64,000 nucleotides of DNA from Flavobacterium denitrificans DSM 15936 (GTDB lineage Bacteria > Bacteroidota > Bacteroidia > Flavobacteriales > Flavobacteriaceae), in NCBI RefSeq assembly GCF_000425445.1, contig NZ_KE384377.1:310001-374000 (forward strand), read 5' to 3'. The position numbers and the translations under genes were made by a program. Positions 50,221-58,339 of this stretch are shown piece by piece. Below the pieces are notes generated by a model. The model saw only the letters and a program-made list of their open reading frames with translations, had not been told where the DNA came from and ran no database searches. The number at the start of each line of letters is the position of its first letter. Position 1 is the first letter of the stretch.

Positions 50221-51345
50221 ATGAAAAAAGTATATCTAGACAACGCCTCAACAAGTGCTATGCGCCCTGAAGTAATTCAGGAAATGACTAAAGTTATGAC
50301 TGAAGATTTTGGTAATCCTTCTTCTACACATAGTTTTGGGCGAAACGGGAAGACCATTTTGGAACTTTCTAGAAAGAGCATCGCTAAACACTTAAACTGT
50401 TCTGCTCAGGAAATTATTTTTACTTCTGGAGGTACTGAGGCTGATAACTGGATGCTGCGTTCTGCTGTTGAAGATTTGAAAGTTGAACGAATTATTACTT
50501 CAAAAATAGAACATCACGCCGTTTTATATACAGTTTTAGCATTGGAATCTGATTATGGGATTCAGGTTGATTATGTAAATGTGAATCCAGATGGAAGCAT
50601 CGATTTGACACATTTGTCTAATTTGTTGTCAGAAGATAAAAAGACACTTGTAAGTTTAATGCACGTTAATAACGAGACAGGAGCAATATTAGATCTTGAG
50701 CGAGTTGGCGTTATTTGTAAACAATACAATGCATTATTTCATTCAGATACAGTTCAGTCTGTTGGGAAAACCGAAATTGATCTTCAAAAACTGCCAATAG
50801 ATTTCATTGTTGCAAGCGCTCATAAGTTTCACGGACCTAAAGGAATTGGATTTGCATTTGTTAGAAAAAATTCTGGTTTACAACCTTTAATTTTTGGTGG
50901 CGAGCAAGAAAAAGGCTTGCGTGCTGGTACAGAAGCTGTTCATCAAATTGCGGGAATGGCAAAAGCATTATCACTGTCTTATCAAAATCTTGATCAAGAA
51001 AGAAGTTATATTTCAGATTTAAAATCGTATTTGATCGAGCAGTTAGGCATCCACTTTCCAGATTTCAGAATTAATGGAAAAAAAGAAGATTTCTATAATA
51101 TCATCAATATTATTCTTCCGTTTTCTTCAGATAAAACTTCAATGTTGTTGTTTAACCTTGATATGAAAGGAATCGCAGTTTCGCGCGGAAGCGCTTGCCA
51201 GTCAGGAAGCATCAAGCCATCGCATGTTTTAAAAGAAATGCTTTCTGAAACCGATTTAAAACTTCCAAATCTCCGAATTTCATTCAGCCATTATAATACC
51301 AAAGAAGATATTGACTGGCTGATTGAGAGTTTGAAAACTGTTTAA
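50221..51345 (+). CDS. cysteine desulfurase, NifS/IscS family
   Basis: This PLP enzyme removes sulfur from cysteine for Fe-S clusters or thio-modification. The start at 50221 (MKKVYLDNASTSAMRPEVI) gives 374 residues; a longer frame to 50176 begins upstream of the -7 box. The PLP lysine is in ASAHKFHGPKGIG and the catalytic cysteine in SRGSACQSGSIKPSH. There is no scaffold (IscU/SufU) gene nearby, so this looks like an additional housekeeping desulfurase, possibly for tRNA thiolation. Confidence 0.92.
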   Translation: MKKVYLDNASTSAMRPEVIQEMTKVMTEDFGNPSSTHSFGRNGKTILELSRKSIAKHLNCSAQEIIFTSGGTEADNWMLRSAVEDLKVERIITSKIEHHAVLYTVLALESDYGIQVDYVNVNPDGSIDLTHLSNLLSEDKKTLVSLMHVNNETGAILDLERVGVICKQYNALFHSDTVQSVGKTEIDLQKLPIDFIVASAHKFHGPKGIGFAFVRKNSGLQPLIFGGEQEKGLRAGTEAVHQIAGMAKALSLSYQNLDQERSYISDLKSYLIEQLGIHFPDFRINGKKEDFYNIINIILPFSSDKTSMLLFNLDMKGIAVSRGSACQSGSIKPSHVLKEMLSETDLKLPNLRISFSHYNTKEDIDWLIESLKTV

Positions 51346-51377
51346 GCTTTTTTAAATTGACAATTATTAATTATCAA

Positions 51378-51938
51378 TTATTTGCGTATTACTTTAACCT
51401 GAGAATCGTTAGTCAATTTGATGATTGTAGATGATTTTCCGTTGATCTTATCTTGATTTAGTTTCACAACATAATCAACTCCATTAATAATTTCTGGACT
51501 GATATCTTTGAAAGCAATTGGCGTAGGTTGTCCTGAAATATTTGCAGAAGTTGAAACCAAAGGTTTTTTCATTCTTTCCATCAATTTGTAGCAAAAAGGT
51601 TCTTTAACTAATCGAACGCCCAAAGATTTATCTGCTGCGATAATATTTGGAGCGACATTTCGGGCATCGTCAAGAATTAAAGTAGTTGGTTTATCTGCTA
51701 AATCCCATATTTGCCAAGCAACTTCAGGAATATTTTTAAAAACATTATAAATCATTTTTTCGCCATTCATCAAAACGATCATACTTTGTGTTTCTGCACG
51801 CTGTTTTAATTTGTAAATTTTTGCAACTGCTTCAGGATTAGTTGCATCACAGCCTATTCCCCAAACTGTATCAGTTGGATAAAGTATGATGCCGCCTTCT
51901 TTGATAACTTCGTAAGCTTTGATGATTTCTTCGTTCAT
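51378..51938 (-). CDS. L-threonylcarbamoyladenylate synthase (TsaC/YrdC family)
   Basis: The 186-residue protein makes threonylcarbamoyl-AMP from threonine, bicarbonate and ATP for t6A37 of tRNA. The start of the fold is LYPTDTVWGIGCDATNPEAV, and KRAETQSMIVLM and STSANISGQPTP complete the nucleotide pocket. The length is typical of the short YrdC form without the SUA5 domain. A -7 box lies about 29 bp upstream (51967-51974). Confidence 0.95.
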   Translation of the reverse strand: MNEEIIKAYEVIKEGGIILYPTDTVWGIGCDATNPEAVAKIYKLKQRAETQSMIVLMNGEKMIYNVFKNIPEVAWQIWDLADKPTTLILDDARNVAPNIIAADKSLGVRLVKEPFCYKLMERMKKPLVSTSANISGQPTPIAFKDISPEIINGVDYVVKLNQDKINGKSSTIIKLTNDSQVKVIRK

Positions 51939-51966
51939 GGTGAAATTTTAATGCTAATTTAAAGTG

Positions 51967-51974
51967 CAAAGATA
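51967..51974 (-). promoter_or_regulatory. putative -7 element of the YrdC gene
   Basis: CAAAGATA reads TATCTTTG on the minus strand and fits TAnnTTTG. Confidence 0.5.
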
Positions 51975-52037
51975 ATAATTCCGTTTTGTAGAGCTTCTTA
52001 ATTGATCTTTTTATCTTTATTTTTGTAATTACACCCT

Positions 52038-52045
52038 TATATTTG
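52038..52045 (+). promoter_or_regulatory. putative -7 element of the GT4 gene
   Basis: TATATTTG fits TAnnTTTG, 26 bp before the ATG at 52072. It should drive the GT4-kinase pair. Confidence 0.55.
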
Positions 52046-52071
52046 CATACCTAAGAAATATTATAAAAAAT

Positions 52072-53178
52072 ATGAAAATACTGCACATTTCTGGAGCGAA
52101 AGCTTGGGGAGGAAACGAACAGCAATTGATCTATAGCATTCCTGAATTGAATAAATTAGAAATTGAAAATGTTGTTTTCGGAATTAAAGACACAGTGCTT
52201 GAAAAACTTTGCGTAGAAAATAATATTGCATTTATTCCTGCGAAAGACAGAAAGCTTGTTAAATTTTCAAATTATAAACAGTTTAAAGAATTGGTACGAG
52301 AGATTAAGCCCGATTTGATTCATCTTCATACCAGCAATTCTTTGACTTTTTATGTGTTGAGCAATTTGTTTCTGAAATTGAATGCAAAAGTTGTTTTCTC
52401 AAAAAAAGCAATCAGCGCCAGCAGTAGTTTCATCAGTAAATTTAAATACAATTCAAAAGCAATCGATGCTGTTTTTTGTGTTTCTAATGCTGTTAAGAAT
52501 AATTTTTCGGAGGTTCTTTCTCCTTCAAATAAGCCTAAACTGACAGTTGTTCCAGATTGCGTTCCGTTGGAAATCTTAAACAAAAATACGGGTGTTAATT
52601 TAAGAGAAAAGTATAACGTTGCTGAAGGTAAATTTATAATTGGAAATATTGCCAATCATACCACGGCAAAAGATTTAGAAACACTTGTAAACACAGCAGA
52701 TTATTTGGTTAATGTATTGAACAAAAAAGATGTTGTTTTTTTTCAGATTGGAAATTTTTCCAAACGAACAGATGACTATGTAAAGCTTGTTGCTGAAAAA
52801 AATCTTCAAGAATATGTGATTTTCACGAATACAATTGAGGATGCATCTAGTCTGAATAAGCAATTCAATGTTTTCTTAATGACATCGCAAAGAGAAGGAG
52901 GGCCTACTTCTGTTTTGGAAGCAATGTTGATTGGAGCACCAGTTGTTTCAACTCATGTTGGTATTGTGCCCGAAGTAATAACAAGCGGCAATAATGGATT
53001 TATTTCGCCAATTAAGGATTTTAAGAATTTGGCTGAAAATATAAATTTGCTTTTGAATGATGTAAATCTGCAAAAGGAATTTGTTGAAAAAGGTAAAATG
53101 ACAATCAACAATGGTTTTATTGCTCCAGTAATAGCAAGAAAAACGGCAGACGCCTACAAAAAAATAATAAACTCATAG
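52072..53178 (+). CDS. glycosyltransferase family 4
   Basis: This 368-residue GT-B fold enzyme has the N-terminal Rossmann segment HISGAKAWGGNEQQLIYSIP. The C-terminal donor-binding region is diagnostic for GT4: QREGGPTSVLEAMLIGAPVV, with the EX7E motif. It starts a cluster with a lipopolysaccharide kinase-like protein (6 bp downstream), a GT2 and a GT9, together pointing to LPS core assembly. The sugar transferred is unknown. Confidence 0.92.
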   Translation: MKILHISGAKAWGGNEQQLIYSIPELNKLEIENVVFGIKDTVLEKLCVENNIAFIPAKDRKLVKFSNYKQFKELVREIKPDLIHLHTSNSLTFYVLSNLFLKLNAKVVFSKKAISASSSFISKFKYNSKAIDAVFCVSNAVKNNFSEVLSPSNKPKLTVVPDCVPLEILNKNTGVNLREKYNVAEGKFIIGNIANHTTAKDLETLVNTADYLVNVLNKKDVVFFQIGNFSKRTDDYVKLVAEKNLQEYVIFTNTIEDASSLNKQFNVFLMTSQREGGPTSVLEAMLIGAPVVSTHVGIVPEVITSGNNGFISPIKDFKNLAENINLLLNDVNLQKEFVEKGKMTINNGFIAPVIARKTADAYKKIINS

Positions 53179-53184
53179 ATCCTC

Positions 53185-53958
53185 ATGATTGCAAAATTTA
53201 AATTTTCAACAGCTGTAAAAAGCTCAAAAGATATTCTCTCTCTTATTCAAAATTTTCAGACTTCTGGTGAACTTTTTGGAAACGGAGACCGAAATAAAAT
53301 TAAATTATTTGATCTGGATGGAAAAACAATCAATATCAAATCGTTTAAAATTCCGAATATCGTAAATAAAATTGCATACAAATATTTTAGAAAATCAAAA
53401 GCTAGACGTTCATTTGAATATGCTACAATTTTGTTGGAAAAAGGAATTGGCACACCAGAACCTGTTGCGTTTCTTGAGAATTTCAATTTTATAGGTTTAA
53501 AAGACAGTTATTATGCGAGCGAGCATTTAGTAACTGAATTGACATACAGGGAATTAGTCGAAATTCCAGAATATCCAGACAATGACAATATTTTAAGACA
53601 GTTTACCAAATTTACCTTTGATCTGCATGAAAAAGGAGTAGAGTTTTTAGATCATTCCCCAGGAAATACTTTGATTAAAAAAACATCTGAAAGCCTGTAT
53701 GATTTCTTTTTGGTTGATTTAAACCGAATGAATTTTCATGAAAATATGAGTTTCGAACAACGCATGAACAATTTTAGCCGTTTGACGCCTAAAAAAGAAA
53801 TGATTGCGGTAATGAGCAATGAATATGCAAAGTTTTATACTGAAAAATCAGAAACTGAAATTTTTGAAAAAATGTGGCAGGCAACATCTGATTTTCAAGA
53901 GGAATTTGCAAGAAAGAAAAGGTTGAAAAAGAAACTGAAATTCTGGAAAACGTACTAA
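53185..53958 (+). CDS. Kdo/WaaP-type lipopolysaccharide kinase family protein
   Basis: The 257-residue protein has a protein-kinase-like fold. The Lys region is SFKIPNIVNKIAYKYFRKSK. The catalytic loop is HEKGVEFLDHSPGNTL, with the Asp and Asn positions, and the metal Asp follows in FFLVDLNRM. These match the Kdo kinase/InaA/WaaP group that phosphorylates LPS inner-core sugars. The C-terminus is strongly basic (KKRLKKKLKFWKTY), suiting a membrane-surface role. The stop overlaps the stop of the convergent GT2 gene by 4 bp (CTAA). Confidence 0.88.
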   Translation: MIAKFKFSTAVKSSKDILSLIQNFQTSGELFGNGDRNKIKLFDLDGKTINIKSFKIPNIVNKIAYKYFRKSKARRSFEYATILLEKGIGTPEPVAFLENFNFIGLKDSYYASEHLVTELTYRELVEIPEYPDNDNILRQFTKFTFDLHEKGVEFLDHSPGNTLIKKTSESLYDFFLVDLNRMNFHENMSFEQRMNNFSRLTPKKEMIAVMSNEYAKFYTEKSETEIFEKMWQATSDFQEEFARKKRLKKKLKFWKTY

Positions 53959-54725
53959 TTTCCAGAGTGAATTTTTTTGAGCTCCTGAAAACGTGCAGCG
54001 ACACTTAATGCATTCAAATAACAAATTATAACGCCTTTTTTGCCGTCTAAAAATCCAAAACGGATTAAATACTGGTTCAAAAATTGATAAGCTGGACGAA
54101 TATAAAAATGAAAAAAGTTGGGTTTAGTGTTTTTTAGAAATTCTTCCTTCGCTTTTAATTGACCGTAAAAAATCATTTTTTGCTTGTAATCTTCAAAATT
54201 AGAATACGAATAGTGAATTAATCGGTTTTTTAATTTTGAAGTTTTTCCGGTTACGATAAGTTTTTCGTGAACGATTTTTTCATGATTATAAAAAGCGTTT
54301 TCTTTCTTAAAAAGACGAATAATTTTATCTGTCTGCCAACCGCTAAAACGCAATTTTTTGTCTTCAAACATAAAGTTTCGACGAACAAAATAAGCCGAAG
54401 CACTATTGCTTTGATGGATTATAAAACTGATTTCTTTTTGAAGTTCAGGAGTTAGCCGTTCATCTGCATCCAAAAATAGAATCCAAGAATGCGATGCCAA
54501 ACTTAGGGCATAATTGCGTTGCGAAGCAAAATTGTCAAAGATGCGCTGTACAATTTTTACATTTTTGAAGCTTGATGCAATTTCAAAAGTTTTATCAGAA
54601 CTGAAAGAATCGACCACAATAATTTCATCGGCAAAAGCCAAATCATCGAGAACTGGTTTTATATTCTGTTCTTCATTATAGGTAATAACCAAAGCCGTTA
54701 AAAATTGTTTCTGTGGCAAAATCAT
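53955..54725 (-). CDS. glycosyltransferase family 2, WaaE/KdtX-like
   Basis: The 256-residue GT-A enzyme starts LTALVITYNEEQNIKPVLDD, with the nucleotide-binding Asp in DEIIVVDSFSSDKT and the DXD-type motif LFLDADERLTPEL. This pattern matches the WaaE/KdtX branch that adds the first core glucose to heptose in some LPS. The C-terminus has a hydrophobic stretch. Its start overlaps the stop of the GT9 gene by 4 bp (ATGA), giving translational coupling. Confidence 0.9.
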   Translation of the reverse strand: MILPQKQFLTALVITYNEEQNIKPVLDDLAFADEIIVVDSFSSDKTFEIASSFKNVKIVQRIFDNFASQRNYALSLASHSWILFLDADERLTPELQKEISFIIHQSNSASAYFVRRNFMFEDKKLRFSGWQTDKIIRLFKKENAFYNHEKIVHEKLIVTGKTSKLKNRLIHYSYSNFEDYKQKMIFYGQLKAKEEFLKNTKPNFFHFYIRPAYQFLNQYLIRFGFLDGKKGVIICYLNALSVAARFQELKKIHSGN

Positions 54726-55798
54726 TGGGCAGAAACACTTAGGTTTTGATTAAGAAACAATTCGATTTTATCTTTAAAAAATTCAGGTTTGAATTCTTGA
54801 TATAATGGCAATGCTTCTTTCTTAAACATTTTTTCAGTTTTCTGCTCAAATAAATCAGATCGATAGTCCTTTAAATGTACCGATAGGTGGTGTATTCCGT
54901 CTTCAAAAGTGGCCCAGATTTTCTTTTCAATCCAAGGAGAAAAAATGATAAATGAAGGTTTTTCCAACGCTTTTGCCATATTTATTGCGCCTCCGTCGTT
55001 TCCAATAATCAAATCACATTGGTTGACTAAACCAATAAAGGAACGCAAATCTCCGCCTAGCAAATCAAAATATATTTTTTGTTGCGTGGATGGTTTGCAA
55101 GTATCAAAAACAATTTTAGCTTCCTCAATTTGTTTTGGGAAATAGTTGAAAAGAATATTTACATCAAAATGATCAGCAATGTAATCAACAACTTTAGACA
55201 TGAATTCTAAAGGATAAGTTTTTAATTTTTCGCTTCCTAAAAGGCTTATCATAACCGTTTTTCTATCTTTTCGAACATTGTGTTTTTCAAAAAGTGCAAT
55301 TGCTTCTTGGTTTTCTTTTTCAGAAACAAATAATTTCGGAATTGGATCGGTTTTTATTTTTAGATTCAAAGGCTCTAAAAGGGACAAACGTCTTTCGATT
55401 GCCAAACCTAAATTGGTTTTTGGGAAAGGTTCAAACGGAACATTATCAGTGTATAAAAAATTCCTGCCCGGTTTTTTGTATGAAATTTTTCTTTTAGCAT
55501 TGCTCAATAAAACCAAAATCCAGCTTTCTAATTTTGAATACGCATCAATTAATAAATCGTACTTTTCATTGCGAAGCTGAAAACCTAATTTCAATAATTC
55601 CTTTTTGCTTTTACGATGCTTTTCTTCAAACAAAATAATATTGTCAATACTTGGATTGCCTTCAAGAACAGGTGTCGTCGAGGCATAAACCAAATAATCT
55701 ATTTGAGCTTCAGGATAAGCAGTACGCAAATTATTGCATATAATGCTGCTTACCAAAACGTCTCCAATCATTTTTTGTTGAATAACAAGTATTTTCAT
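54722..55798 (-). CDS. glycosyltransferase family 9 (heptosyltransferase-like)
   Basis: The 358-residue GT-B protein starts KILVIQQKMIGDVLVSSIIC, the typical ADP-heptose:LPS heptosyltransferase beginning. The acceptor half contains FDLLGGDLRSFIGLVNQCDL followed by IIGNDGGAINMAKALEKPSF, the GT9 donor site. It is the upstream gene of the GT9-GT2 pair. Together with GT4 and the kinase on the opposite strand, it makes a compact LPS core cluster. Confidence 0.9.
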   Translation of the reverse strand: MKILVIQQKMIGDVLVSSIICNNLRTAYPEAQIDYLVYASTTPVLEGNPSIDNIILFEEKHRKSKKELLKLGFQLRNEKYDLLIDAYSKLESWILVLLSNAKRKISYKKPGRNFLYTDNVPFEPFPKTNLGLAIERRLSLLEPLNLKIKTDPIPKLFVSEKENQEAIALFEKHNVRKDRKTVMISLLGSEKLKTYPLEFMSKVVDYIADHFDVNILFNYFPKQIEEAKIVFDTCKPSTQQKIYFDLLGGDLRSFIGLVNQCDLIIGNDGGAINMAKALEKPSFIIFSPWIEKKIWATFEDGIHHLSVHLKDYRSDLFEQKTEKMFKKEALPLYQEFKPEFFKDKIELFLNQNLSVSAQ

Positions 55799-55843
55799 AT
55801 TTAGAAAAACAAATCGTATTTATGGTTTACAAATTGAAGCAAA

Positions 55844-55888
55844 AAAAATCCAAATTCCAATCATTATCAATTGGAATTTGGATTTTTT
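55844..55888. terminator. bidirectional terminator after dapD
   Basis: An 18-bp stem (55844-55861 with 55870-55887) and an 8-nt loop are flanked by A and T runs. Confidence 0.9.
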
Positions 55889-55910
55889 AATTTGATTTTT
55901 TTTTTTTAAT

Positions 55911-56726
55911 CTATACTGCAACGTCGTATTCACGAAGTGCATTGTTTAATGAAGTTTTCAAATCTGTAGATGGTTTGCGAGTTCCGATGATCAAAGCACA
56001 TGGGACTTGGAATTCACCAGCAGCGAATTTTTTAGTATAACTTCCTGGAATTACAACAGAACGAGCAGGAACAAAACCTTTCATTTCAACTGGTTCATCA
56101 CCAGTAACATCGATGATTTTTGTTGAAGCAGTCAAACAAACGTTAGCGCCAAGAACAGCTTCTTTACCAACGTGAACACCTTCTACAACAATACAACGAG
56201 AACCAATAAAGGCGCCATCTTCAATAATTACTGGAGCAGCTTGTAATGGCTCAAGAACACCACCGATTCCAACACCACCACTCAAGTGAACATTTTTACC
56301 AATTTGTGCACAGCTTCCAACAGTTGCCCAAGTGTCAACCATAGTTCCTTCGTCAACATAAGCACCAATATTTACATAACTTGGCATCAAGATAACACCG
56401 CTAGAAATATAAGCTCCGTAACGTGCAACAGCGTTTGGTACTACACGAATTCCTTTTTCAGCATAATTTCTTTTTAGCAACATTTTGTCGTGGTATTCAA
56501 AAATACCAGATTCCCATGTTTCCATTTTTTGAATTGGGAAATACATTACAACCGCTTTCTTCACCCATTCGTTTACTTGCCAGCCTTCACCAACAGGTTC
56601 AGCAACACGTAATTTTCCTGCATCTACTAGTTCGATAACTTCTCTGATAGCATCAGTTGTGGCAGTTTCTTGTAATAAAGCTCTGTTTTCCCAAGCTTGT
56701 TCAATTATAGTCTGTAAAGAATTCAT
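55911..56726 (-). CDS. dapD: tetrahydrodipicolinate N-succinyltransferase
   Basis: This enzyme succinylates tetrahydrodipicolinate in lysine and diaminopimelate synthesis. The 271-residue protein has an N-terminal helical domain, then the left-handed beta-helix hexapeptides: GVILMPSYVNIGAYVDEGTM, CAQIGKNVHLSGGVGIGG and FIGSRCIVVEGVHVGKEAVL. The catalytic Asp/Glu region lies in YVDEGTMVDTWATVG. A -7 box lies at 56743-56750. It is a single gene. Confidence 0.96.
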   Translation of the reverse strand: MNSLQTIIEQAWENRALLQETATTDAIREVIELVDAGKLRVAEPVGEGWQVNEWVKKAVVMYFPIQKMETWESGIFEYHDKMLLKRNYAEKGIRVVPNAVARYGAYISSGVILMPSYVNIGAYVDEGTMVDTWATVGSCAQIGKNVHLSGGVGIGGVLEPLQAAPVIIEDGAFIGSRCIVVEGVHVGKEAVLGANVCLTASTKIIDVTGDEPVEMKGFVPARSVVIPGSYTKKFAAGEFQVPCALIIGTRKPSTDLKTSLNNALREYDVAV

Positions 56727-56742
56727 AAGTTTTAATTTTTGG

Positions 56743-56750
56743 CAAAGATA
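56743..56750 (-). promoter_or_regulatory. putative -7 element of dapD
   Basis: CAAAGATA reads TATCTTTG on the minus strand, 16 bp before the ATG. Confidence 0.5.
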
Positions 56751-56788
56751 ACGTATTTGTGGAAAAGCGGAAAAGTAAAACCTTTTTG

Positions 56789-56812
56789 AAAATGTTATAT
56801 ATGTAACATTTT
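56789..56812. repeat. 9-bp inverted repeat between dapD and the PAS gene
   Basis: AAAATGTTA (56789-56797) pairs with TAACATTTT (56804-56812). It lies upstream of the dapD promoter on one side and 200 bp before the PAS gene on the other. It could be an operator or a simple hairpin. The rest of this 286-bp gap shows no gene. Confidence 0.5.
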
Positions 56813-57012
56813 GTTTTTAATTTGATAAATAAGAAACATCAATGTAATTATTGTTGAAATTAAAAGCCATCAAAAGTTTTTTTTATATCAAAATATGACA
56901 AAAATCAGATTTTACCTTTTTTCTTCCAACTACTTTCGCAGCGTTAATTCTGAAAAACAGAAATAGAATTAATTAAAACCATTCCAAAAACAAATTTTAT
57001 AAGCAGTATAGC

Positions 57013-57645
57013 ATGAATCAAGAAAATCAGCTCCAGAACAAAATTGCAGTAATTGACAAAGAAGTCACTTGGGATAAAACGCAAGTTATTATGAGTAAAA
57101 CCAATGCCTTTGGTATTATTGAATATGCCAATGAAGTATTTGTAGATGTTTCTGGTTACGAAGATTACGAATTGATGGGACAACCACATAATATTATTCG
57201 GCATCCTGATATGCCAAAAGTTATTTTTAAAGTGCTTTGGGAAAATCTTAAACAAGGGAGAAACTTTCATGCAATCGTAAAGAATTTGGCGAAATCAGGA
57301 AGGTATTACTGGGTAATAACCGATTTTGAAATTGCAAAAGATGAAAATGGTGCAATTGTGAATTATTTTGGAAGACGTCAATCTGTTCCTCAAGAGGTTG
57401 TTTCTCTTCATATTGAGCCTTTGTATAAAAAGCTTTTGCAGATTGAAGCGGCGAGCGGTGTTGAATTCAGCGAAAAATATTTAATTGGTTTTTTAGAAGA
57501 GAAAAAAAGATCATATGTCGAATATATTAAGGAGTTGATTTTCGAGCATGAAAAAGCACAGCTGAAGTTTGCGCAATATGAAGAACAGGCTGATGACGAA
57601 GAGGAAGAAGAAAGAGGTTTTTTTAGAAGATTATTTAATAGGTAG
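57013..57645 (+). CDS. stand-alone PAS-domain protein, Aer-like
   Basis: The 210-residue soluble protein has one PAS domain at about 25-120. Key segments are IIEYANEVFVDVSGYEDYEL, IIRHPDMPKVIFKVLWENLK and YYWVITDFEIA, the pattern of FAD-binding Aer PAS domains. There is no methyl-accepting or kinase domain. The remaining 80 residues are helical and acidic, ending EEEERGFFRRLFNR, a possible membrane-touching amphipathic helix. It may pass redox signals to an unlinked partner. Confidence 0.85.
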   Translation: MNQENQLQNKIAVIDKEVTWDKTQVIMSKTNAFGIIEYANEVFVDVSGYEDYELMGQPHNIIRHPDMPKVIFKVLWENLKQGRNFHAIVKNLAKSGRYYWVITDFEIAKDENGAIVNYFGRRQSVPQEVVSLHIEPLYKKLLQIEAASGVEFSEKYLIGFLEEKKRSYVEYIKELIFEHEKAQLKFAQYEEQADDEEEEERGFFRRLFNR

Positions 57646-57675
57646 ATTCGATTTTTTAGGTTTTGAATATTTTGG

Positions 57676-57710
57676 AAAAATCCGCTTTTGAATTTTTAAA
57701 GCGGATTTTT
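57676..57710. terminator. terminator after the PAS gene
   Basis: A 13-bp stem (57676-57688 with 57698-57710) and a 9-nt loop are followed by a T run. Confidence 0.9.
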
Positions 57711-57776
57711 TTGTTTTTAAATTTAAATAAGAAAGTATGGTATGTGTGTATTTTGAAAAGCTAAAACCAAAATGAT

Positions 57777-57784
57777 TATCTTTG
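57777..57784 (+). promoter_or_regulatory. -7 element of ruvX
   Basis: TATCTTTG fits TAnnTTTG. It overlaps the alternative TTG start at 57782 and so favours the ATG at 57797. Confidence 0.6.
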
Positions 57785-57796
57785 AAAAAAAATAAA

Positions 57797-58213
57797 ATGC
57801 CAAGAATTCTTTCCATAGACTACGGACAAAAGCGCACTGGAATTGCTGTTACTGATGAAATGCAAATTATCGCTTCGGGCTTGACTACGATTCCAACTCA
57901 CACTTTAATCGATTTTTTAAAAGATTATTTTGCCAAAGAAAAAGTCGAAACGGTTTTAATTGGCGAGCCAAAGCAAATGAACGGACAACCTTCAGAAAGC
58001 GCTTCTATAATAAAAGGTTTTGTAACTCATTTTTCAAATATTTTTCCAGACATGAAAGTGATTCGAGTTGATGAACGTTTTACTTCAAAAATGGCATTTC
58101 AAACGATGATCGATAGCGGACTGAGCAAGAAACAGCGTCAGAACAAAGGACTGATCGATGAAATTTCTGCAACGATTATGCTTCAAGACTATCTTTCTTC
58201 TAACCGTTTTTAA
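57797..58213 (+). CDS. ruvX: Holliday junction resolvase-like protein RuvX/YqgF
   Basis: The ATG at 57797 (MPRILSIDYGQKRTGIAV) gives 138 residues, the usual length. An RNase-H fold is shown by the first acidic motif SIDYGQKRTG, VETVLIGEPKQMNG, the active-site segment DERFTSKMA and the final DEISATIMLQDYL. Family members process pre-16S rRNA or DNA junctions; which applies here cannot be told. It is a single gene. Confidence 0.93.
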   Translation: MPRILSIDYGQKRTGIAVTDEMQIIASGLTTIPTHTLIDFLKDYFAKEKVETVLIGEPKQMNGQPSESASIIKGFVTHFSNIFPDMKVIRVDERFTSKMAFQTMIDSGLSKKQRQNKGLIDEISATIMLQDYLSSNRF

Positions 58214-58308
58214 GTTTAAGGCTTAAAAATTTCACTTTATTTAGAAAAAAATATGATTTCCTAACTTTTATCATGCAAAATTTAGTTTTTTTTTGCGATT
58301 GAAAAAAG

Positions 58309-58316
58309 TACCTTTG
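58309..58316 (+). promoter_or_regulatory. -7 element of mqo
   Basis: TACCTTTG fits TAnnTTTG and is 23 bp before the ATG at 58340. Confidence 0.6.
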
Positions 58317-58339
58317 CATTTTTAAAAACAAATACTGTT

